Assembly: GCA_946965045.2 (NCBI GenBank)
Contig: OX337237.1
Span: forward strand, 1,612,001 to 1,676,000
Length of the DNA stretch: 64,000 nucleotides
DNA from: Epithemia pelagica
Lineage: Eukaryota > Bacillariophyta > Bacillariophyceae > Surirellales > Surirellaceae
Reading direction: 5' to 3'
The notes beneath the pieces are model-generated. The model was not told the DNA's origin, did no database searches, and worked only from the letters and a program-made list of their open reading frames with translations. The position numbers were made by a program, and so were the translations under genes. Shown here in pieces: positions 8,268 through 19,194 of this stretch (its first letter is position 1; every line of letters starts with the position of its first letter).

Positions 8268-11200
8268 ATGATCAAGCAGCTCGTTTACACAGTATTAGTG
8301 ACGATCCTTTTATCAAGTTACACTATACTGTGCTACGGGCTATGGTGTCCTAGGTGCTACCACCTGGAGTCAGTCCTAGACTACGTCCAAGGGCTATGCG
8401 ACTCCATAGCGACCTCTCTCGCGACCAAAATCAAAGTGAAGAAGAAACGAAGAATCGACCATGGCCGGAGACGACGGAGAACTAACTATACAGGACTCCT
8501 CCGGGCATTATGCATGGCAACGATACTGACTTCGACAACTGGACAAGTCACTCACCGAGCGGCTCACGAAGTTGGCTTTGATACCGACAGCAGGAAAGTC
8601 TTGATCGACAATTGCGCAACCGCGTCAATTACGAACGACATACAAGACTGCTGCACCAAACCAATCAAAATCAAACGAAAGGTCAAGGGAGTAGCAGGAA
8701 CATATCAACCAGATATATACGAGACGACGATACGATGGGATATCGAGGACGACGACGGCAAGATCCATACGATCACGCTCCCAAGGTCCTTCTACATCCC
8801 ATCGACTCCAACCAAACTGCTTTCGCCCCAACATTGGGCACAAACAGCAAAAGATATCAAACCCTTGCCGAGAGGAACACGATGTGTGACAGATAGCAAC
8901 GCTATCGAATTGATTTGGGGGCAAGGACTCTTCAAACGGACGATTCCATTGAAACAACGAGGTTCAAATGTGGGTGAGTTTACGACTGCCCCAGGATACA
9001 CAAAATACGAAGCGTTTTGCAAAAGGGCAGGCACGACAATCCAACAAGAGGACAACAAGCCCTTGCTGGTCAACAACGCAAACCTCATTGAAGACGACGA
9101 CGAATCCGTCATGGAACGGTCTCCATCAACAATGGACCAAGATGAGGGAGACGATTGGAGTATCGACGAAAATCACAAGAATCTCGACGACGAACAAAAT
9201 GAACATTATTTTCCAACAAGAGATGTACCGATGACTACCGAGTTCCTCATAGACCCCAGCGATACCGTACACGTGATTCCTAATGAAGAAGAGGTACTCC
9301 CCGAAAGTCCAACGCTAGAGTTACTCCGAACGCATCATAGAATGGGTCACCTGTCGATGGCGAAAATCCAAAGCCTGGCACGCCAAGGAGGACTCCCAAA
9401 GCGACTTGCAAACTGTAAGGTCCCGGTCTGTACGGCGTGTATGTACGGGAAAGCTACGCGACGTCCCTGGCGAATCAAAGGTCATCGTGGAACACTAGAT
9501 ACTATGACGTCACCGGGCCAATGTGTATCAGTCGACCAAATGATATCAAAGACTCCGGGTTACATTGCGCATCTACGAGGGACTCCCACACGGGACAGAT
9601 ATAGGGTGGCTACGGTTTTCGTCGACCACTTCTCAGGGGTAGGCTATGTACACCTTCAACGGAGTACATCAGCTAAAGATACGATCGAAGCTAAAGAACG
9701 GTTTGAAGCTTGGGCAGACACTCACGGAGTCAAGATCCGACATTATCACGCCGATAACGGCATCTTTGCCGATAATAAATTCCGGGAAGCGGTACAAATG
9801 AAGAATCAACGATTAACTTTCAGTGGGGTTAATGCCCATTTTCAAAGTGGCATGGCCGAACGACGTATTAGAGAACTACAAGAATCAGGAAGAACAATGC
9901 TAATACACGCCCAACGACGCTGGCCTAGCACAGTGACGACAAACTTATGGCCCTATGCAGTCCGCTATGCCAACGACATGTTCAATGAGGCACCAATGAA
10001 GAAACACAAGGAAAAGACGCCAATGGAACTATTTACAGGTTCAACGGTAAGATTCAATACACGACTCGCACATACATTCGGATGCCCAGCATACGTACTC
10101 GACAACGAATTACAAAGCGGAACTCCAATTCCCAAATGGTCCGAACGAGCTCGAGTTGGCATTTTCTTGGGCTATTCTCCCCAACATGCAAGGACAATCG
10201 GGCTTATCTTATCCCTTTCTTCCGGATTGACGTCACCTCAATTTCATGTTCAATACGATGACCAATTTGAAACTATACGCAAAAGTTTTGGAGAGGCCCA
10301 ACCAATATCTCAATGGCAGTATAAGGCAGGGTTCACAAAATCCAGACCACGCATGAGGGAGAATCAACCACGCGTGGAATTCGGAAGTACAACGACGTCA
10401 TCCCGACGTGAGATCGACGTTACGATACCCGAAGACAGGGACCAAACTAACGATGCTAACCCGCCAATGCAAGAACGAGAAACTATGCCAGAGCATGAGG
10501 GAGCTAGGCGGTCCCAACGTACTCCTCGTCGAACACAACGATATCAAGACTACTTGACTTCGCTCCAAGAGCCCGAAGACGCGATCGGAGAAGTAGCTAT
10601 CACAGCTAAACCAACTGTGACAGTCAATACCGCTCAAGCTAACAGCAATCCAGATGTTATGTACTGGCATGAAGCGATGAAACAAGAGGATCGAGCGGAA
10701 TTCATCAAGGCAGCACAGAAAGAAGTACAAGATCATAGCGATAATGGACTATGGGAGGTGGTCAAGCGAAAGGACATTCCAAAAGGAGCGCTAATCTCTC
10801 GAGGAGTGTGGAGTTGCGTCCGAAAGAGAAGACTAAAAACTAGAGAAGTCTACAAATGGAAATCCAGATTGGCATATGATGGGTCCATGCAAGAAAAGGG
10901 GGTTAACTATTGGGAAACCTACGCTCCCGTGATTCAATGGCCCGTCGTGAGATTCATCCTGACAATGGCACTCACACAAGGATGGCACATCAAACAGGTA
11001 GATTATGTGCTGGCATATACTCAAGCAGTCGCCGAGACTGATATGTATATGGAAGTGCCGAAAAGCTTCACCTTCGATACAAAAGGAAACCAGCGAGCAG
11101 AGGACTATGTCCTCAAGATCAAGCAAAATTACTATGGGCAGAAGCAGGGTGCCCGAGTATGGAATCAACACCTCGTGGAACGACTTAAGCAAGTCGGTTT

Positions 11201-12263
11201 CCAACAAAGTGCACACGACGAGTGCCTCTTTTATCATGGTAAATGCGTATACATTTTGTATACGGACGATTCCTTATTGTTGGGTCCTGACAAAGAAGAA
11301 CTCGACCGGTTGATTGTTACAATGGAGAATAGTGGTCTGAAGATGACATATGAAGACGGAGTCAACGATTTTCTTGGGGTCAACATCGACAGAAAAGAGG
11401 ATGGTACCATCCACTTGACTCAGCCACATTTAATCGACTCAATCCTCCAAGATCTTCACCTTGCCAACGAATCAACCAAGAAGAAAGAAACACCGGCACC
11501 AACCACAGTACGCTTGAGACAAGACCAAGACGGAAAAGCCTTTGATCACCATTTCCATTACAGGTCGGCGATCGGGAAACTCAACTTCCTGGAAAAGAGC
11601 ACGAGACCAGATATTAGTTTCGCCGTCCACCAATGCGCCAGATTTTGCGAAAACCCAAAAGCAATTCATGGGAAAGCCGTCAAACACATAGCACGTTACC
11701 TCGCCGGGACAAGAAAGCAAGGAGTGATACTAAAACCCGACACCACGAAATCTTTCCAAGTGTTCGCCGACGCGGACTTTGCAGGCAATTTTAACAAGCT
11801 CGACCACCCAAACAAGGACATGGCTCGGTCTCGAACGGGATTTGTGGTCTTCTATGCAGGTTGCCCCATCCTCTGGCAATCAAAACTGCAGTCAGAGATA
11901 GCCTTATCAACTACAGAAGCAGAGATCATCAGTTTGTCACACGCACTACGTACCGTCATTCCGTTGATGGCCATCACTCGTGAGATGAAGGATTTGGGAT
12001 TCCCTATTCTCTCTACGACACCCAATATACACTGCAAGGCCTTCGAAGATAACAGTGGTGCGGTCGAACTCGCAACGATATACAAGTACAGACCCAGGAC
12101 ACGGTATCTGTGCACCAAGTTGTTCCATTTTAAATCTTTTGTGGAACGAAAAGAGATCGAGATTCACCCGTGTGCGACAGACGATCAGACCGCGGATATC
12201 TTCACTAAATCGCTCAACGAAACATCGTTCGAGAAACATCGCGAGAGTATACAAGGATGGTAA
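8268..12263 (+). CDS. pol: Copia Pol polyprotein (protease, integrase, RT, RNase H)
   Basis: 1331 residues. Residues ~1-25 are hydrophobic and membrane-like, followed by a very basic stretch, which is unusual for Pol. The protease motif is LIDNCATASITN with Asp114, so Asn-Cys replaces the usual Ser/Thr-Gly. The pre-integrase zinc module (HHRMGH then VCTACMYGK) precedes the integrase core. In the core the D,D,E are in SVDQM (Asp423), HADNG and GMAERR. The reverse transcriptase has KWKSRLAYDG, the VDYVLAYTQA block and a YTDD catalytic box at about residue 1000 (YVDD is commoner). RNase H carries FADADFAG and STTEAEI, and the C-terminus has the copia signature TADIFTKSL. All catalytic acids are present. 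Expression needs readthrough of the gag TGA or internal initiation. Confidence 0.95.
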   Translation: MIKQLVYTVLVTILLSSYTILCYGLWCPRCYHLESVLDYVQGLCDSIATSLATKIKVKKKRRIDHGRRRRRTNYTGLLRALCMATILTSTTGQVTHRAAHEVGFDTDSRKVLIDNCATASITNDIQDCCTKPIKIKRKVKGVAGTYQPDIYETTIRWDIEDDDGKIHTITLPRSFYIPSTPTKLLSPQHWAQTAKDIKPLPRGTRCVTDSNAIELIWGQGLFKRTIPLKQRGSNVGEFTTAPGYTKYEAFCKRAGTTIQQEDNKPLLVNNANLIEDDDESVMERSPSTMDQDEGDDWSIDENHKNLDDEQNEHYFPTRDVPMTTEFLIDPSDTVHVIPNEEEVLPESPTLELLRTHHRMGHLSMAKIQSLARQGGLPKRLANCKVPVCTACMYGKATRRPWRIKGHRGTLDTMTSPGQCVSVDQMISKTPGYIAHLRGTPTRDRYRVATVFVDHFSGVGYVHLQRSTSAKDTIEAKERFEAWADTHGVKIRHYHADNGIFADNKFREAVQMKNQRLTFSGVNAHFQSGMAERRIRELQESGRTMLIHAQRRWPSTVTTNLWPYAVRYANDMFNEAPMKKHKEKTPMELFTGSTVRFNTRLAHTFGCPAYVLDNELQSGTPIPKWSERARVGIFLGYSPQHARTIGLILSLSSGLTSPQFHVQYDDQFETIRKSFGEAQPISQWQYKAGFTKSRPRMRENQPRVEFGSTTTSSRREIDVTIPEDRDQTNDANPPMQERETMPEHEGARRSQRTPRRTQRYQDYLTSLQEPEDAIGEVAITAKPTVTVNTAQANSNPDVMYWHEAMKQEDRAEFIKAAQKEVQDHSDNGLWEVVKRKDIPKGALISRGVWSCVRKRRLKTREVYKWKSRLAYDGSMQEKGVNYWETYAPVIQWPVVRFILTMALTQGWHIKQVDYVLAYTQAVAETDMYMEVPKSFTFDTKGNQRAEDYVLKIKQNYYGQKQGARVWNQHLVERLKQVGFQQSAHDECLFYHGKCVYILYTDDSLLLGPDKEELDRLIVTMENSGLKMTYEDGVNDFLGVNIDRKEDGTIHLTQPHLIDSILQDLHLANESTKKKETPAPTTVRLRQDQDGKAFDHHFHYRSAIGKLNFLEKSTRPDISFAVHQCARFCENPKAIHGKAVKHIARYLAGTRKQGVILKPDTTKSFQVFADADFAGNFNKLDHPNKDMARSRTGFVVFYAGCPILWQSKLQSEIALSTTEAEIISLSHALRTVIPLMAITREMKDLGFPILSTTPNIHCKAFEDNSGAVELATIYKYRPRTRYLCTKLFHFKSFVERKEIEIHPCATDDQTADIFTKSLNETSFEKHRESIQGW

Positions 12264-12281
12264 CATCGACTCTACTCGGCC

Positions 12282-12290
12282 GAGAGGGAG
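12282..12290 (+). other. Polypurine tract of the copia element
   Basis: GAGAGGGAG directly abuts the 3' LTR, the expected place and composition for the plus-strand primer. Confidence 0.8.
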
Positions 12291-12753
12291 TGTTCAAAAT
12301 AATGAGATATGGTCAGTGAATGAAGAAGTGCGACCAATATTCGGAACCGGCATTCGGAAGTAGAAGATTCGACCGACAAGAGACGAGTACCATCGTTATT
12401 TCAAACAGAACAAATGAACCAATGGGCCGACCAAGTCTCATTTGGAGCAACGCGTCATCAACAATAACGGCCCAAACAAGTCCAATACATAGAGAAACGA
12501 GATCCTATGGCATCCCATAACAGTCGTCGTCTAAACATTCTGACAGGCAAGAACGGGCTGGACGACGATACATAGGAAACCAAGATTGCAACAAGATCGC
12601 AAAAAGATCTCCAATCTACTTTATCCAACGGCCGATGATCCAACGGATCACAGCCATCGCTACGAGTAGAAGTAAAAGACTAAGCACACAACTTAACTTT
12701 GTTTTACACGGGTTGAGCTCGTTCTTGTTGCCCACGGTAGCAGGAAAACAACA
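12291..12753 (+). repeat. 3' LTR of the copia element
   Basis: 463 bp, matching 6461-6923 base for base as far as I can read. It ends at AACA followed by CGGAAA, the copy of the 5' flank. The insertion is about 150 bp beyond the stop of the Patched-like pseudogene; 12760-12910 is unremarkable A/T-rich spacer. Confidence 0.95.
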
Positions 12754-12910
12754 CGGAAAGCAAAACACATAGATTTTGTTGCATATTGCTGAAACTCACA
12801 GTTATCTACCTATAATATAGTCTTTTCATATTGAATGATAATCGTCTTCTGCGAAACACCACCTGACAACGACATACAGAAAACCTTACAGTTGTTTTCC
12901 CTTGCGTCAG

Positions 12911-15900
12911 CTAAATTGGCTCGTCTTCGAGGCTTTCCTCGACCAAGAACATGTCGGTTTGATCATCACAAGAAGGTGACGAAACAAGATCGTTTGTATG
13001 GTTGATGAGAAAATTATTTCCGTTCTCGTGGTCCTCACTCAAGGAAATGGCCGGCAAGGGTAAGGAGTTCCGTTGTTGCATTCCTGCTATCTCATCGAGT
13101 CTATTCTCGTCCCACAACAATGCTTCGGCTTGATCGCTAGTTTCTTTCGATCGGTTGGTTCGCGGTTGTATGGATTCCTTTTGATGTACAACCTCTGCGT
13201 TACTGCGTTCGTTCTCATTGTGTAATGAAGTCGGATTGCCATCAAGGCCCGAATCGTTGGACTGCTGAACTTTGTTGCTCTCAGCATTGACAGCCTCCAC
13301 GGGAGGAACGACCAATGCAGCAGATCGAGGCAGGGATTCTTCATGCTGCATAACCTGCGGCTCACTGGGATCATGCTTATCGTTCGATAAAGAGGCGCTG
13401 GCTTGAAAGCTGACGCAGTAGGAATCGTTGGACTGACGAGCCTCGTTGCTCTCATTCACACACACCGCACCCTCGGGATCCACGCCTTCCGATGTACCAA
13501 GCATAGATAAGTATTCCTTTTGCTGCATGGCCTGCATCTCACAGCGTCCATTCTGATCTTGTGATGGCAATGTGTTGGTTGTACAGTTACCGCTGTCAGC
13601 AGAACTGTGGAAATAACAGGACTCGTGGTCCTCATTTCTTTCGTCTTTGATATCATTTTGCTCGGGATCCACAGTTTTCGATGCCACGGATAAAGACATG
13701 AATTTCTTTTTCAGTATTTTGTCTTTCTCACAGTGAACATTTTCATGGTGTGACGAAGATGTAAAGGATACAATCGTTGGACCGGTGTTCACTGTTCTTT
13801 CTTTCATTCATGATATCCCCAAAATCCAGGGTTTCAGACATCACCTTCCCAGACAAAGCTTCCTCCTTTTTTTGCGCATCGTCTGTCTTGCTGTACTCAT
13901 TTTCATTGTTTGAGGACGGCGCGCCAGTACGATCGCTAACATCGTCTGCCTGTGTGATATGTTTGTCGTTGGAGACAGCGACTGCATCACTGGGACCGAC
14001 CGTCGCCAACAAGGCGGGCATGAGAATCAAACCATGAGCTGTGCCCAAGACAACCAAACCGATAAAGGCTATAAAGACTGTGAAGAACACAGAGCTGGTC
14101 GATAACGCCAAGGGTAAAATGCCCAAAAATGTCGAAATTCCACCAGCACGAACGGATGATCCCATCGTTCAAAGCATTTCGACTGTTTTCTCTTCTCGGT
14201 CACCCTTGCATTCGTAATAACGAAGAAGCACATGCATGATAAAGTCCACATACAATCCGATCGCCATTACAACAGCCATATACGTAACGGCATTTATATG
14301 AACATTGGCCCATTGAAGCACTCCCAGAAGATCCACATAGAGAAGACATATAACAGGCAACACAAAGACCGCGGCAGTCCAATGTGGTATAAACAGAATA
14401 GCCAGAGCCAACACAGCTGTTACACCGATGATACTGGTAAGAACAAGTTCCTTTTTTGTTCGGTGATAGAATTCACCAAGGTAAAAATGCATGTTGTAGT
14501 TGAAGAACGCCCAATCTTTCAAGCCGCGGTTGATAGGTTGGCGAGCAGTTATATCGCGCTGTTCCATTATCAGTCCTATTTGCTCTTCAACATCGTTCAA
14601 ATCAAAATTGTCATAAAATAGTCCCACCCGCGATGCTGTGACATTTCCTTGTTCATCACGTACAATGTCATACTGGTAGAGGTAGTTGTAGATCGGATCG
14701 GACAAGAACAGATCCAGTTGCTCATGAAAAAGCAATTCGGTCACATTTTCTTGGTTCAGTTTCACAAAAAGTTTGAAGTCGCGAAGCCAAAAGAACTTGG
14801 GTCGGCGTTCAACATATTCCATCTCAACCAGATCATCCACGTAATTTTCCATTTGACCCTGGATAGTCTCATTGGATTGATCAACATCTCGAAAGTACAC
14901 AAAGGCATTGACCATGGTGTTTCGTGCATATGAATCATACAAGTTGAACCATGCTGTGACGTATGAATCATCCGGAAGAATCTCAGTTATCTCAAACTCC
15001 TGAGTGAGTTTAGATGCGCTCACAGCGCATATAACTGCCAAAGCAACAAAGGCCACAATGACTCCTGCCTTCACAGCCGGTTTCAACAAAATCTTCGCAT
15101 GGTGAATCATGAGTTGGTCGAATGGACCACTCTTACGTTGAAGTTCATTCTCCTCATCCAACGCGGGGTCAATTGCCACCATCCTGCTATCGAAAGAACC
15201 AGGTGCCGGGCAGTTATTGCGCTCCCGTGCTCGAACACGATGATCGTGTAACACAATGCAGGCGATGAAAAACGTCAGTTGGTAAAGATAGACAAAAATC
15301 ACGGTCGGAAATGCGTAAAGACGCAGCCAATAGATTGCTGGGATGCTTGACATACAACCCAAGCCAAATGCCAAAGACGAAGTTAAAGATGTCAATGTGA
15401 TGGATATTCCCACATCGTCGATCACTGCATCAATGCGTGTCTCGATTGATTCTTTGGAATCAGTGCGGCAATACGATCCAAAAATGATGATTGCATCGTC
15501 GAGACCAATTCCAAAAATCACAAATGTCAAGAGCTGAGTGATCGATGTAAAGGGTGTTCCAATAATAAACAAGAGCCCGTATCCCGAAAAGAGACTCAAA
15601 AGGACAGCGACGACCCCACCAAAACCCACCATACAGCGCCATTGAAACTTGCTTTGTCCAAAACACAAGATTGTGGACGTGAAAATCGTCATGATCAGAA
15701 ACACAAGGGGAACCAGAGGAAGATCCTCAACAACTGCGCGTTCGAACCTGAAATTGTTTAAGCAAACAGGTTCGTCCCGTGAGATGCGGCACAGAGCCAG
15801 ATCACCATTTAGGATCAGAGAGAAAATGTTGAATGATGCTTACTCTTCGGCGAATGATCCATCAGCATCAGCCCACACTTCGAGACGAAGAGGGTTGTTA

Positions 15901-16749
15901 GGATCTTTGTTCCATTGCTTTTGTTTGCTCAACATGACATTGAGAGCCTCGTCCTCAAATGATTCTGCCAACTTTGTATCTGGAAAATAAAGGACTACCA
16001 GGTACCCTTGACAAAATGTCAACACATTCAGAGCTAAAAGCCGTCGTTTTCGCGTTCAGTCTTGCCAAACACTAGATCAAAATTGACTGGTATACACCTG
16101 CTGTTGCATAATGCTGTAATCTGAACTCCAGAACTGAACAATGCCGGAAATGGGACATGTCGTCTGATTGGTGGCAAGATCAACGTGAAGACTGTCGGCA
16201 CACATTTCATCATACTTGTCTACTCCACGTACAGCATCCACGGCCTCAAAGACTTTGGTAACTTGATCAAGTCCCAAGACGTCTTGGCCGTCACTGTGGA
16301 AAAACAAAACAAACTGCAAATAGTCCTTTGGGAAGTTCGAATCATGCTCAATCCAGTGGCTATAACGGAGTCCACATTTCCTGTTCCTCCACCACGAGGT
16401 TGAAATTGGTCGCCAAGCCCACAAAGAAGAGCAGAAATCACGCGAATGAAATAAAAGTCAACGTAGACATGGGATAGTGCACCACAGCTTTTGTCACTGG
16501 GTGAATTGCCCGCAAAATGGGGCGATGAATCTGTTCTCGTATCGCTTTGCTCCACGCTTTGCTCCACCGTTTACTTTTGCGTTTGTTGATTTCGTGCGTG
16601 ACCAGATCCTTGTTGTCTTCGTGTTGTCGCTTGTCTCGGAGGGATCTCTGACTGCCTTCGTCGTTTAAGGTGTCTTCACTGACAAGCCCTCCCATGCTAC
16701 CGCCATCATCCAAGATTCGTTCGAATGGTTCATCATTGCTTGATGTAAC
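12911..16749 (-). pseudogene. Decayed Patched/NPC1-like sterol-sensing (RND) protein gene
   Basis: Reading frames on the minus strand reconstruct a protein parallel to its neighbour at 19195-22109. It has a cytosolic head, a first membrane segment, a lumenal domain, the sterol-sensing block (SITQLLTFVIFGIGLDDAI), a second lumenal domain, and a second membrane bundle with AIGLYVDFIMH. An intron (15748-15843) is conserved with the paralogue. The copy is broken at several points: the start ATG is replaced (GTT near 16749); there is a frame change near 16380; a deletion and further indel lie at 16025-16100; TGA at 14169-14171 replaces a CGN arginine codon; and there is a frame change near 13800. 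The last ~300 residues (13807-12911) form a long polar tail with ~45-residue imperfect repeats that the other copy lacks. Confidence 0.8.
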
Positions 16750-17307
16750 TTTATGAATCGAGGGTCATCAAATAATGGTTAGATACGATAGAAACTGTGT
16801 CGAGACAGTGATGCTTCTTGGTGCCATTGTGTGTTTTCTCCAATGAGTCATGTTTCCTATCTCCTCAACCACAACCTTGTTGCATACGGCCATGAGGGCC
16901 CTTCATTGTGCAAATACTTGACACAAGACTTTCCTGACACAAGCTGAATCCGAGCTATCCAATGAGCAAGGTGGAATTGCAGCTAATGATGATTACTGAT
17001 TACGGCTTTGCCACTGCGGATTCTATACGATGAGTTCTCTACCTAGGTTTCCATTTTCCAATATAATACATGAGAAACCCAACGCTCTGATTGTTGTGCG
17101 TTGTGTGGCGATCGAAGAAAAGTAAGTGGCAAGCTCCGTCAGCGCACCTCGAGATGCCCGCCCTGCTCTGTCATGTATTTAGATCCTAAACAATTAAATA
17201 ATGGGTAGGACATAGTGCTAATATTCTATTATTTACTTCTGTATCATTTTTTGGTCCTGATCTTGAACTTGGGACTTGGGACGTCGGACCAACCATCTAT
17301 TGTGTAA
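16750..17307. other. No gene found
   Basis: A/T-rich spacer upstream of the Patched-like pseudogene; neither strand has a convincing ORF. Confidence 0.5.
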
Positions 17308-18890
17308 TTACTCGTATCTCGCGTCCACAATTCTCATGCGGTAACGTTCGGATGCGTTTTCAGTTTGTAAGTGCCGTTGGAAGAGTTGGTGCAACTTTTT
17401 CTCGGACAAACGAGCAAAATGACCAGCCAAACTCAACAAGGGAAGAATCTGATAGTCACGATGATGAGAAGGATGGGTATCTGGTGAGGTTCGACACTGT
17501 CTGTGAACGACTCTGTCGTACAAGTCTCGAGGGTACTACTAGAGCAGTGAGACGAAATTTGCCTCATGGAATCAACTGCACGATCGACAGCGCTATCCCC
17601 AACGTCATCATCCGACAACGACTTCTTTGTTCTCATGCTGTTCATCATATTATCACCTTCATTGTTTTTCCAAAAATGGAAACGATCCTATTAGCTGTTT
17701 GGTGTTTCTGGTCAGGGTGGATAAAGCACTAGCAGTACCAGCACGCTCGCATACTTTCGCAACCGCTTCCAGGAGCCGCTCGGTGTCAAGGAAAAAGGTC
17801 AAAGAACGCGACAATGAAATTCTGAGAAACGTTGGCGGAACAAAACGTTACCACAGAAGTGGCACTCACTGATTTGAACACCACCATGGAGTGTTTCTTT
17901 ATTGACGGATAAGAGTCATGCTTTATTCTCCACCCAACGTCGTTGTTCAATGAGAAGTCGGTTTTTCTGGATACTGTGCATCTCTCCTATTCAAACCACG
18001 CATGAGTTGGAACGACGAAGCGACCAACGGAACAGCTGTCTCCATTCATGAGACACCATCGCGTCCCTCTCTATGCAAAGACGACAACACCCGGGACTTA
18101 CGTGATCCAGCAAGAGTAGACGGAACCAGAATGTCTTGTCCCAGCCTTTTATCGAGCAGGATATCTTTTGGGCCTCACCAAAACAGAAACCAAATTGTTC
18201 TTTGTTGCGAATGCAGAAACGAAAGCAAACCCTTTTCTGTGGGGAAAATCACGGATCTTTGCACGAGACAAGGAAAACCCAAGCTGAACAAGTGGTGCTC
18301 ACTCTATGGTGAAGATCTTATGAAAAGACAGAGTATGGATGCTGTGGCTCACATACTACAATCTATGGCCCGGCCTGAACCTAGCTGGTGCGTGGCCCTC
18401 ATCAACCGAATAAGATCACAAAATTTTGGCTCTTCCTGTTTCAAATCCACCCATTGTCCCTGGTGGATAAGCAGTGACAGGGAGTGCCTCTCAAAGTCAA
18501 CAAAGTACGTTGCGTAACGCCTGTTGTCCGAGCCCAAATTGGCTGGTTGTCCCTTGGCTTTGTCGCCGGTTTACCTAATGACCAGATTGACAGCACGACA
18601 ACAATCAATCCTGTTACGGCATGGCCATTCCATTACAGTGGGAAAGGTAGTGACAAAGGCTTCTACCACTGTTGAAACAACGACATGACGAGAGCACCAA
18701 ACCAACAACAACAACACCAATCGCGACAAGAAGGCCATACATGACGAACATTGTGTGAGAACCGAATACAGACGACATGGACCAGTGCCAAGTCGCAGTA
18801 GTCCTCCGATCTCCTATATTGTTGAGCGCCGCAACGAAAGTCCAAGTCCGAGAAGGCACAACTTCTTGTATACCTCAATAGACCTTTCAA
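17308..18890 (-). pseudogene. Possible remnant of an unidentified gene
   Basis: Minus-strand frames are protein-like in pieces but must change frame several times. They include a serine-rich stretch with a KKSLSDDD cluster (about 17600), a leucine-rich helical stretch ending near 17308, and a single hydrophobic membrane-like segment near 18700. No intron solution that I can see joins them. The plus-strand frame 18002-18517 (171 codons) has no recognisable features. I treat the region as decayed and do not name it. Confidence 0.25.
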
Positions 18891-19194
18891 AAGGTTTCAA
18901 TGTTTCAAAAGGATGCAGGGTAGAACTTATGTAGAAACATTATAATCAGGGACACATTGTGAGATATTGTGAATCATACAGTCTGTCTACCTGGTCAGCG
19001 GTTTTGTGGCTCTTAGTCTACTACAGATCAACCGCTTGTTGGGTCTATTGATACTCGGCTATCTCGTCATCAAATGAAACGAATACATCCGCAAGACCGT
19101 CACCTGCAAGATTGATGACAGGAGCAACTATCAGTCTATCTTTATCACGCTCAGATAGAACGTTCCGATGTTCACTTGTTTTCCGATGGCTTTA
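18891..19194. other. No gene found
   Basis: Spacer downstream of the intact Patched-like gene; nothing recognised. Confidence 0.5.

Larger units (their letters stand above)
6461..12753 (+). mobile_element. Complete Ty1/copia LTR retrotransposon
   Basis: The 6293-bp element is bounded by two 463-bp LTRs starting TGTTC and ending AACA. The 6-bp direct repeat CGGAAA (6455-6460 and 12754-12759) flanks it as target duplication; copia elements usually make 5 bp, so one base may be chance. Gag (6975-8231) and Pol (8268-12263) are both open. The Pol order is protease, integrase, reverse transcriptase, RNase H, which defines copia as opposed to gypsy. A purine tract precedes the 3' LTR. I could not find a convincing primer-binding site after 6923. 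The intact ORFs and identical LTRs indicate a young, possibly active copy. Confidence 0.95.

Noticed and set aside
18002-18517. 171-codon plus-strand ORF
   Set aside because: No motif, membrane segment or repeat; it lies in a region that looks decayed on the other strand.
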